Origin: Cololabis saira
Lineage: Eukaryota > Chordata > Actinopteri > Beloniformes > Belonidae
NCBI RefSeq assembly: GCF_033807715.1
Contig: NC_084597.1
Span: 10,455,343 to 10,519,342, forward strand
Length of the DNA stretch: 64,000 nt
Reading direction: 5' to 3'
Below the pieces are notes generated by a model. The model saw nothing but the letters and a program-made list of their open reading frames with translations. It did not search any database and was not told the DNA's origin. The position numbers and the translations under genes are program-made. Position 1 is the stretch's first letter. Each line of letters begins with the position of its first letter. Of the stretch, positions 15,001 to 27,000 are shown piece after piece.

Positions 15001-18000
15001 AATAAAGTCGTAATATTACGAGAATAAAGTCGTAAAATTAAGAGAATAAAGTCGAAATATTACGAGAATAAAGTCGTAATATTACGAGAATAAAGTTGTA
15101 AAATTACGAGAATAAAGTCGTAATAGAATAAAGTCGTAATATTATGAGAATAAAGTCGTAATATTACGAGAATAAAGTCATAAAATTACGAGAATAAAGT
15201 CGTAAAATTACGAGAATAAAGTCGTAACATTACGAGAATAAAGTCGTAATGTTGCGAGAATAAAGTCGTAATATTATGAGAACAGGAAGAGCTTCTTCTC
15301 CCTGTGTTAAAATGAGGAATATTGAGCATCTTGTGAAGTTATATTTATATATTTATAATATATTTAGTATTATGACTTTATTCTCGTAATTTTACGACTT
15401 TATTCTCGTAATATTATTACTTTATTCTCGTAATTTTACAACTTTATTCTCGTAATATTATGACTTTATTCTCGTAATTTTACGACTTTATTCTCATTAC
15501 ATTATGACTTTATTCTCGTAATTTCCTTTTTTTGTTTTTTTGTTTGGCCCTAATACAGGCAGTAGAACGAGACACACAAAACAGGTATTAGTCATGCTGT
15601 TTGCAAACTCTGCTAATGAGAGGCAACTACAGAGGAGAGCCGTGCAGGCATGCCTCTTGTCAAGACTTTTTTTTTTTTTTGTTGAGGGTGTCATCTTTTG
15701 TCTTAGTTGACTGGTTTAACCACAACAAGCACAGATTCAATATTATTTAATGAACTATTGGTTATAAGCTTATCAGTGCTCTAAAATCAAGAGATAATTG
15801 TAAGAAAGTTACAAACCTAATTTAAGAGTCATGTGGTTTTCTGCTAAGTAAACAGAACTTGAAAGTCCTGCTCCTCTGCGACATCCTCATAGCTCGAATG
15901 AACAGCATTCTCCCGTCTGCTCAGGAATTTCAGCTCCGTTTCTTGGTACAACGGACCTCTATTTTCTCTGTAATGACGTCTGTCTATGGTAAACATCTTA
16001 AGCACAAAGCATTGAGGCACGGCGGTAACTATGGTGATACTAAGAGGCAGAAGGACTGGTCAGACTGACACCCAAAATAGTTTTCCCAACTTCCACTGGT
16101 TGGTGAGTCATGAGTTTCTCGTACACAATAGCATCTCTATTGAAAATGTGCAGAAGGGAAGACTCTCGAGCGTTTAACAGACACTTAACCATGCAGTTAC
16201 AAAACCCCGACAGGCACATACAGTTACCAACAGGTGCATTCACCTGTAACCAGTACAACTTGATACTGTGCAGCCCTTTTCCTAACAGAGGAAGAAGTAC
16301 GACAAAAACCCATTCTCACTCACAGCTAGGGATGGGCGGTATGGACTAAAACATTTATCACGATAATTTCTGGCATTTATCCCGATAACGATAAAAATTA
16401 CGATACAAAAAATACCAATTCAACTCCACCTTTTTAACTATAAATCTATCACCACATTCAGTCTTTGGAGCCAAATCACTGCTCTAAAAGAATACTAAAT
16501 ACTACTAAACTACACCAATTAAATTGAAGCAAAACTGGAATGACTCAGATCTGCCATGTTTGTTACACAAAAACCTCATCAACAGGAATTATTTTTTTTC
16601 CTTCCTTCCTTCCTTCCTTCCTTCCTTCCTTCCTTCCTTCCTTCCTTCCTTCCTTCCTTCCTTCCTTCCTTCCTTCCTTCCTTCCTTCCTTCCTTCCTTC
16701 CTTCCTTCCTTCCTTCCTTCCTTCCTTCCTTCCTTCCTTCCTTCCTTCCTTCCTTCCTTCCTTCCTTCCTTCCTTCCTTCCTTCCTTCCTTCCTTCCTTC
16801 CTTCCTTCCTTCCTTCCTTCCTTCCTTCCTTCCTTCCTTCCTTCCTTCCTTCCTTCCTTCCTTCCTTCCTTCCTTCCTTCCTTCCTTCCTTCCTTCCTTC
16901 CTTCCTTCCTTCCTTCCTTCCTTCCTTCCTTCCTTCCTTCCTTCCTTCCTTCCTTCCTTCCTTCCTTCCTTCCTTCCTTCCTTCCTTCCTTCCTTCCTTC
17001 CTTCCTTCCTTCCTTCCTTCCTTCCTTCCTTCCTTCCTTCCTTCCTTCCTTCCTTCCTTCCTTCCTTCCTTCCGAACGGTAAAATATCGCCCATTCCTAC
17101 TCACAACCATGATGAATACTGTTTATATTAAGAACTATCCAATCAATTGTACATGTACATCTGCGATACAAATAAGAACATTTTAGAAAAACAGAAAAGC
17201 ATGGAGTGTATCTCAGCTGACGGATAGTGAGAGGGCTCTGTGGACACACAATGGGCTGCTGTTGTATCTCAATAAACCCCACTTTGCTTAACCAAATCTA
17301 TTTGGACTACTCCACTAATACAGACAGTCGCCCGCTGACAGGTGCAGCCCAACTCAAAATGAAATGCTGTGAAAAATCTGTCTTATAGGGCAATTTTACA
17401 TTCAGTCAAGTTAAACCTGACAACCATTAGGCACAATTTTAGAAATACCATTTAAACAAGCCTGTTATTCTCTTTAAAAGATGCTTGTGCCTGGGAAACG
17501 GTACAAGCACAGGTTGTTTTTTTCGTTTTGTTTTATAAAGAAGCAAAAATAAACCCACAAGGTTCAAATACAAACAAGTAGGCCTGTGTTGAAAAAAATC
17601 GATTTCCCAATTCTAAATCGATTCTCATATTAATTCCTAAAAATCGATTCATATTGCTTAAGATCAATTTTTTTTTCTTTTATTTATTATGTTTTTTTTT
17701 TCATCATTACATTACAACTTTTGGTTATTTTTTTGTTTAAAAAGAATGTTTTGTTGGTCACGAGAATAACTGGTGCCATGTTTTTTTAAAAATATGTTTA
17801 AAGGTATGAAAACATTAAAGTGTTAGGTTATAATTGCATAAATTGTCTATATTTCATTACTTTATATACTGTCTTGGGGTTACATTTGCAAAAAATGCTA
17901 AAAACCAAATGCTCAAAAAGTAAAAACCAAAATAGACCGAAAATGGAACAAATAAAAACGGAATGTGGGAAAAAATAAAACCGATTTCATCCGTCTCTGT

Positions 18001-21000
18001 TTGCTAATTCTGACCCACATGATGTTTCTGAAAGCAGTTCTATCAGCATTCTGGGAGCTGATTGGTCCTTACAGCATCATTAGCTGCCAATACTTGCTGT
18101 TTAATGTCAATATAATACTAGTAGTAATATTTTGCAGAACTACAGTTATATAATTCATGCAACAGCTCAAAAAACTGTTTTAATAACACCAACCTAAATC
18201 AATATCGGAATCGAATCGAATCAAATCTTGATAATCGATTCTGAATCTTAAGAATCGGAATCGAATCAATTCTTGACATTTGAATCGATCCCCAGCCCTA
18301 AAAACAAGATCACTCCTGGACATTGTAGAAATTATAAAAACTGAATTTTGACTGGAATTTTTCCAACAATATTTGTGAAATAATTAGATGCTTCTTTTAG
18401 TTTTTTTTTTTTTTTTAAATAATAATGAGAAGATTAGTCAGGCATTTGACTAAAATCAATCAGAAAAAAACAGAACTTTATCAAAACCACAATTTTCCCC
18501 CCCTTTTTGTCCTGCATTTCTGTAATAAAAACCCAAAAATGTGTGGGTTATGATTTTGGAAAACACTCCTCTTCCATTCTCAAGTAGCCTTCTCTTGTAT
18601 TGTTGTCCATACTGGATCCTCCTAAGCCCAAAACCACATGACCTGCTGCCAAGAGCCGGAAAAGTCCAATAATGTTAGGAATTCCCTCATCCACTATGCA
18701 TGACTCCAATTACAGCTTCTAGGACAGCGAAGAACATTTTCTGTTCACTGAAGACTGCAGCACCTTGGCACAAGTAAGGGGTGGTGGGACAGGGTTTTTC
18801 GACGCATCGGATGACATGGTAAGTTGAGGCCAGGTAGAAACATGCCCCTGCACACACACACCGGGCATGCACGCCACATGAACAATGTTTTACAACGGTT
18901 ATGCATTTTCAGTTAGGCGTGACTTGGACAAGGGCACACACAGGAGCAAGAGAAACGGCGTGTACTTCTGTGGAATCTGAGACCACCGCTGTGCCATCAT
19001 TTTCCTGCAGGAAAGAACAGAAAAAAGTAGGGAAAAAGAGAAAGAAAAGGAGGTATCTGCCAAGTAAAACATCCTCAAGGCCCCGCAAATTATTTGTGCT
19101 TGAATAGGCCTCATTCATACTACAGCTACATAGTTATGGGATGGAATACAAATATATTCTGGTTAAGCCTTCAGAGTCAGCCTGAATTAAGTTTTATGAC
19201 ATTGAACATTCCTCGGCACAAGTATGCTAACATCAGTGCGAATGTACCATCAGTTTTAAGTGTTTTGCACCAAGAAATACTGATAATCTTCTTATTATTC
19301 TATTCAACCCTGACAATAAAACTCAACTATAGTAATTTGTTGATTTTAAAATATAAATACAAATATAACTCAGCTATAAATGCATATCTAAACAACTACA
19401 ATTTCAACCCATTATAATTTTCTTCAATAATCTCAATCTAACAAATCTAAAAGTCATTGTGACATGTGCAACATTTTGTGCACTGTGTAACGTTTATATT
19501 AGATATTTTGGTTTGGAGCCAGTGCATTATCTTGGACCAATTCTTTGCATTTATTACTAGCTCTTAGCCATCAAAATATTGGAATAAACTAGAGAAATCT
19601 GTATCTAAGAAAAACCTATGGTCAGGAAGCAGGGTCTTGGCAGGCAAGCCGGCCCACTAAAATCTAATTCTGAAGCCATGGCTCCTCTCATTTTCCTGTC
19701 AATGTTTTTTACGTTGAAAGTCAGCATTTGTGAAAGCAAACACATTCACCGTTTTTGCAACAGTTTTTTCAAACATCACCCCATATTTAATAAAACAAAA
19801 TTGGCATTAAGAAATCCAACTAAAAATAGCATCTGCAACGTAAACCACATTTGCACTAATGTTTATAAAGGCCGTTCCATGTTTAGGACTTCACAAACTG
19901 ATTTGTATAGATGCAAACTGGCAACGCTGATGAAAACACAGAGTTGGGGGAAAAAAGAAATGGGACAGGCGTCTCTTGAGGGAGTTTGGTGTTGGAGCAG
20001 ATATATCAAGTATGATTATATCAACATAACTGCTCTGTTGGGACACTCCAGCCTGTGAAAAAGCAAGCAGATTCCTGGGAAGTTCCCAAGTGGAACCACC
20101 TAAAGACCAGTACTGGTACCAGCACTGGCCTGAAACCAGCTTCTGGTTCAAGTTTGACAAAACTGGGTGATGAAAGTACAGTATCTGCATATGGTGGTAA
20201 GCTCCATGGCCAGTTTCCATGACCGGACAACAAAAGGTGGACAGTTGCAGCTTGTCTGTTTGGCAAATATGCAGTTTTATCAGAAGTATTCATGTATTTA
20301 TTTGGTTGACAGGATGACTTGACTATAATTGCACATAATCAATCTGCTGCTTGGAGGTGCAAACTAGGGCTGTTCGATTTTGCCCAAAAATAAAATCTCG
20401 ATTTTTTTCTCTCAAAATCCGATTTTCGATTACGATTACGAATATTTTGTGAATTGACAAAAGGCAAAGAAATTATTTCAAATACCGTATGCTGTTTTTT
20501 TATTGAACATTTGCCCCATTGGGCTTTAAGTGCAAACTTTGCTCTTACTAAACCAAAAATTAATGAATAAAGTGCAAAACTCTGTAAAATAAGTTGAAAA
20601 AAAGTTTTCAAAAATATAATAAAATATAAAGTTTTATCTCTGGAAAAAAAAAAATCAGCAAATCAGTACTTGCAAACATACAGTAAGTTATATTTCCAAT
20701 TAAATAAAACAAGACATTTTCTAATTAAACTAAACTGGGTCTTTGCATGCTAAATAATAATGCAACCCATGAAGGAGGTAGAGGTGTGTAATGTCACTCA
20801 TTACATTTGCTATTCACATTTGCAAGTTTTTTGCAAGGAACACGAGCCGGTCTACCGCATCTGGCTTGAGGGATGCCCGGTGGCTTTTACAACGCCCCCT
20901 CCTACACTAAAGAGCCTCTCCGATGGGGCACTTGTCGCAGGTATTGAGAGGTATTTCCATCAATCATTAATATGTGTGCAGAAAAGGTAAAAAAAAAAAG

Positions 21001-24000
21001 GGGAAAAATCGATTTTCACGTTTTAACATCGTTCTAATTACATAATCGCGATTACGATTTAAAATCGATTAATCAAACAGCCCTAGTGCAAACTGTTGCT
21101 GACTTAAAAAGAAAAAGCTAAATGCAGAGCTGTTGACCATCCTTGACCTAACATAATGTAATGACAGGTCAGGGTTTTCTAAGGGTTTTACTAGCAGGAG
21201 CTCCCAGTGCCCACGCCTTTCACATGCTGCAACTGTAGGGTGTTGAAAGTCATGACATAAAACACAAACAGAGAATCAAATTAAAAGAAAACCAAAAAAA
21301 ACAAAAAAAACAACTGAGACAACCACCAATTCTTAATTTGTTCTGATACTTGTTGTTACTGAAATCATTAGACAGAGAAGCTCAGCTCATTTCTTCACAC
21401 TATTGTATGAAATTATAAAAATTATTTAAAAAAAACAACCAATTAAAGCCAAAAGGATAAGGGAAGGGAAAGAAAAACAAAAATGGCAGGGCTTTGCTGG
21501 CGAGTAAAAGCCACAATCGCGGAAAAGAATGCTTGGTTGGTGGCTCGGTCAGCATTAAAAATAGCTGCTGGAAAAGCAAGGAGACTGGAAGCAGCTGCAG
21601 CGCGGGGTGTTTGGGAGAACAGCGAGACAGAGACGGAAAGGTAGAAAAGCCAACCAACCCTCAAGTTCCTTAGCTTTTCCTAAAACCCGGGGAGCCACAC
21701 GAGTTTTTATTTTGTTATTTTAAGTAGAACTAGTTGTCCTATAGATGGGTTATTTGCTTATACACAATACTGAATGCTTCCAGGAGGCAAAACCACAGCA
21801 GGAAGTCACAAAACTGTGCTAAGCTTCACGAGTAAACATTTTTTTAAACCTCAATCACATAATAATTTTCAATAGTCAGGATTTTTATTACAAGCATGTG
21901 GTAATGCTCTGACTACTACTTTACTGGTACAGTTATTGGCAATCTTTAGTGTAAATTGTCAAAGTATATAAATAAATTCATAATTAAATCAATAAAATCA
22001 TGTTAAATAATTAGGAAATATCCAAATTACTCTTTTCAACACATGATTAGACTTTATTGGAGTGTGTTATAATATGGCCCAACACACTTGTCACTGGGAA
22101 GATTATTGTTTATACACAGTAACATCTGGTTAGGACAGATGTGCTCTTCTGAGTAGGTGCAAAGAGATGAAGCCTTGACAGAATTAGATTTGTGCATTTT
22201 GAGAATCGCAGGACCCCGGTCTGCCCTTTCACTGGCCTGGATTCACAATGTTCCTTTGTTCGTGGCAAAGAGCTGCAATCCTCTCAGAAGATTGAACAAT
22301 TGCAGCCCATCTCTCTTAATTGCACTGTCATTTCTGTTTGGGAGCTTGACTTTGCCTCGGACCTGGAATAGCACCGCTTTCTGCTCCCTAGTTGTGCACG
22401 CAGTTTTGCAATGACTCTGCACAGAACGTTGTCAGTGCATATCTTACCAAGAATGCATTAAGCTCATGAGAGAAACATAAAGCTCTTGAGGCCGACTACT
22501 GAGAAGCTAAACAATTGTGTTTTGTGCGCTAGAAGCATGTGACTGTGCCAATATTGCTTTTTTTTCCTCCCTCAGTCAAATAAATCTAAGAGGTTGTATT
22601 AACTGCATTGTTTAACCGTTTAACATGCATGCATTTGTGCTTATTTATTGGTGCATTCACACCAATGCGTAAAGGAAAACGGACTGTGAGTGTGTATATA
22701 GCATGTGTGACAGTTAGCAGCAGGCTAGAATTATGCTGGCCTGTAATTAGAATCAGCCATTTGGCAACTTTTGCACCAGTGACTCACTCATTCTGTCTAA
22801 ACACGGCTGCCCGGCCACCACCAATGATACTCCATCCTGCGCTGAACCCAGTTGTCGACCAACACAGTAGTTCACTCAGACGCACAACCAACAACAAGTC
22901 CTCACTGCTCACATGATACCACTGCACAATCCCAACTCCAGCTGATCGCTCCTAGCTGCAGGGGCATTAATAACCTGATCAGTTCATGGTAGGTTGTTAA
23001 TGCCACAGTCTTTGAAACAATAGGTTTAACTCTAAATCTTTGCATGTCCCACAGACTGCATGTTCTGGCAACAACGCATTAGAAAATAATAAGATGTAAC
23101 TGAGCTCAGGTGTGCTACCAAAACCAGAGGTGTCAAAAGTATTCACATTCATTACTCAGGTAGAAGTATAGATACTAGAGTTTAAAAATACTCCTGTAGA
23201 AGTTGAAGTATCAACTCAAGTTTTTTACTCAAGTAAAAGTATAAAAGTACTGGTTTCAAAACTACTTAAAGTATAAAAGTAAAAGTAATGTAAGGGGGGA
23301 AAAAAGCCATTGAAAATGAATGCATCTTAGTATAAGGCAAATATATTAAAGAACCATATATGTGTACTATTGAGCATTAACATGTGTTTCAGAGAGCAGG
23401 AGATATGATGACTAGTTGCCTATAAGTATTGTAATGGTGTAAAAAGTCAAACTTCAGAGGCATGTTATAATTTATCCTAACCTTTATTGGAATGTACATC
23501 CAAGTTTAGTTGCAGGAATCTGAGGGAACGGATGTAAGAACAAAACTGGACAAGAACATCTGAAACAACCACAACCAAATTCACTCTATCCGGATGGAGC
23601 AATTTAACTGGATAGTTTTTTTTTTAAAGGCCGAAATGAAATAGAGTAACGAGGCTGTTTTTAAAATGTAAGGAGTAAAAAGTACAGATAATTGCTTGAA
23701 AATGTAAGTAGTAAAAGTAAAAAGTCGTCTGAAAAATAATTACTCCAGTGAAGTATAGATAACCAACATTTCTACTTAAGTAAGGTAACAAAGTATTTGT
23801 ACTTTGTTACTTGACACCTCTGACCAAAACCACATTAACCTGTAATACAAATGAGAAGCCATTTGTTATGTGTGATGTGTTGCAACAGATGCACAAAAAA
23901 AAAAAAAGATAGTCTTCTTAAAGCTGCCAAAACAGGTTTTGTAGGGTTAGTGGATTTTCATTGTCAATTACTTAACTTTGTGAGTCACTGTTACCAATGC

Positions 24001-27000
24001 AGGTGTGTTTTTCCATCTGCATGCCATGTGCACAGCAATATCAGGTGCTTAACAAAAAGTACAACATACCATTGAACTTCCCTTACGAAAGTACTGTTAC
24101 TTTATCAAAAATGTCCCCCAGTTAGGGATGGGCAAAATGGACTAAAACATTTATCACAATAATTTCTGGCATTTATCCCGATAACGATAAAAATGACGAT
24201 AGAAAAAATACCAATTCAACTCCACCTTTGTAACTATAAATCTATCACCACATTCAGTCTTTGGAGCCCCCAAATCACTGCTCTAAAAGAATACTAAATG
24301 CTACTAAACTACACCAATTAAATTGAATTAATAAAAAACATTTAAATTAGTACACCTGTACTGCAAAACTGTAATGACTCAGATGAAACAAGTTTGTAAG
24401 AACAGACTCAACATTTACAGTATTCTAACTGTAATTCTACTGGCTTAAACAGTGGGAAACAGCAAAAGTACCATTGTCCTTCAAGTTTTCCTAGCTTATA
24501 AAATCACAAAGTAGAAAAAAATACAACCTGATAAATAAAGAAACCGGACAAATAAATAAAAGCCATCCTTTGCATATAATAGATGATGTTTGCTCCTCGT
24601 CACCCTTTTTAAATCCAAACCAGTTCCCGATAATGGAGCTGGAGCCTCGTTTAACAACGAGCTCCTCACTCTCAGATCCGCCTTCCGACAAGTTTGTTAA
24701 GGCTGATTTATGGTTCTGCGTTAAATCGACGCAGAGCCTATGCCGTAGGTGTATTTAACGCAGAACCATAAATCCGGCTTTACACAAAAACGTCATCAAC
24801 GGGAATTTATCATTTTTACCGCGAGATGACAGATTCTTACCATGGGGAATTTTTTTGACGGTATATCGTGAACGGTAAGATATCGCCCATTCCTATCCCC
24901 AGTATTTACACATTTTGGCCAACCTTAACAATTGAAAGAAACTCACCATCCACTGCTTGTTGTAGTGCCTGAAGCTTCCTCTGTCTTTCTTTAATCCTGT
25001 CATAAGCACCAGAAAATCCTGAGCCAACAGACAGGGTCGAGAACTGATGAGACTTTCTATTCTTCAGCCCACCGAACTCAGAGTACCGTACATCCTTCTC
25101 CCTGGATGCCAACAAAGGCGACTGCCGCCTGCCCACAGAGTGCGTACTTAAGGCATTGCTGCCTCGCCGAGCATCCTCCAAGGCCCCGAAACGAAGAGCC
25201 TCCGGGTCAATGCAAGCCAAGTCCACGGAGGAGGCCCAGGTCTTTCTGGCCTGTTTCGGCCTCACGTCCCCACCGTAGAAGTTTAGAGACCTGTGGTCCA
25301 GTTCCACAGCCCGGCCCTTTTGCTGGGGGTGAAAAGGCTGCAGGTGGGGATAAGAGGTCTGGTGCTGAAGCGAGGGCGGTTTGGGGTAGAGTTCTGTGGG
25401 AGATTCAGAGTTTGTGTGATAATCGGAAGAGGAAAACTGTAGGGCTGCACCGTCGTCCCCCTTCAACAGCTCCTGGATTGGCAGCGAGCCCATGGACCGA
25501 CTGAGGCCCCGGTTTAGAGCGGTTTGTTCCTGAGTCCTGGCTCTGTAGCGCTCCAAAACCCTGGGGGCGGCACTCCTCCCTAGGAACAGGAATCTTCATT
25601 AAGTCATGATGGGATGAACAGACTTCCAAAACTTAGAAAAGCTTGAACATGGCTAAAGTAAAAGCATTTAGAGGATTTACAAAATAAATGAATGATATTT
25701 TATTTCTATCAATACAGCCGTCTTTTAACGTAAATATTCCAACCCCGTAACATTTGTACAGACTCACATCCGGCACTTTAAAAACCCCATATTGTACATT
25801 TCTGTTCATACATTTTATCTGTCATCTGTCATCCTACGTCACTTTTTGTAAAGACTCATATCCGGCACCTTAAAACCTCATATTGTACATTTCTGCTTAT
25901 TTCTGTTTATACATTTTACATTTTACTTTATTCTATCTCTATATATTTGTTTGTTTTTATATTTTTATTGTATTGCACCAATCACCACAACAAATTCCTT
26001 GTTTACAGTAATTTTTTTTTATCTTTTTTTTATTATTTTTATTTATTTTTTTTGGTTTTTTTATTTTTTTTTTCCATTCATGTTCTACATGCAATTTTTA
26101 TGATTTATTTTCATTTTTATGATTTTATATCCTCATAAGGATTTTGTTAAATGTTATTAGGTGGGGGCTCCTCATAAACCTACTGGCTTGCTCGCTCCTC
26201 CCTGCACAGTTTCTTTTAACTGAACTTACTTGTGTAATGTTCTTTTTTTTATGTTATGTGCTAAATAAACTAAACTAAACTAAACTTGTGTGTGTTAACA
26301 CACTTGGCAATAAACCCCTTTCTGATTCTGATTCTGATTTGTATGTCTCAATCATTTTGTTTTCTTTCCCAGACATGTCTCAGGATTGCAAACATTCTTT
26401 TCTTTTTTTTTTAGGCAGAACGAGATAAAAGCAGCAAAGATGTGCAAGGCCAACAGTAGGCAACAATAAGTCCTTAATGTGGCATGCATTGGTTTAATCT
26501 AGAAAGCATATGCTTGTGAGAAAAGCATCAGAGATATTCAGACTATGTCCCAGAAGAACAAGGCTGAGTAAAGTTTGCCCCAGGAGGACATCTTATTTTA
26601 TCGCCATCTGCTATGCAAGTGGGCTGGAGCTTATTGAAGCTGTCTGAGAGGTGGGGCACACCCTTGACATGCCGCCAGTAAAGCACAAGGATGGGATAAA
26701 TCTCTCGCCATGTGCCCTTCAGTTGATACTACGGTGGTGTTACTGTCATATGGACTTCAGCAGTGAAGAAAACCGTCCATTTAGAGCAAAACAAGAAGAG
26801 CAGTATCTACAATGTGAAACCTCTGGTACACAGAGGGGAGAGAGCAGCCCCTTGAAAAGAAAGATGTTAAAGAACTAAGTGATACTCTTTGCATGGACTT
26901 TCCCTAGGGCTGGCTGGTGCTCACCCAGGGAAACAAAGCTCTGATACAAACAGAAAACCAGCAGCTTCACTGGTGACTCAAAAATATGCATCTGTAATCA

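Noticed and set aside
14868..15285. CRISPR-like regular repeats
   Set aside because: The units are adjacent with no unique spacers, in a vertebrate genome, and belong to a transposon with target duplications.
18909..19013. Acceptor-like CTTTCCTGCAG with an open minus-strand frame, possible ptpn13 cassette exon
   Set aside because: With the phase left by exon 7 it meets a stop after two codons. No donor and no family similarity.
25106..25504. 132-codon plus-strand frame
   Set aside because: It is the antisense shadow of ptpn13 exon 7, which has clear splice borders and family similarity on the minus strand.
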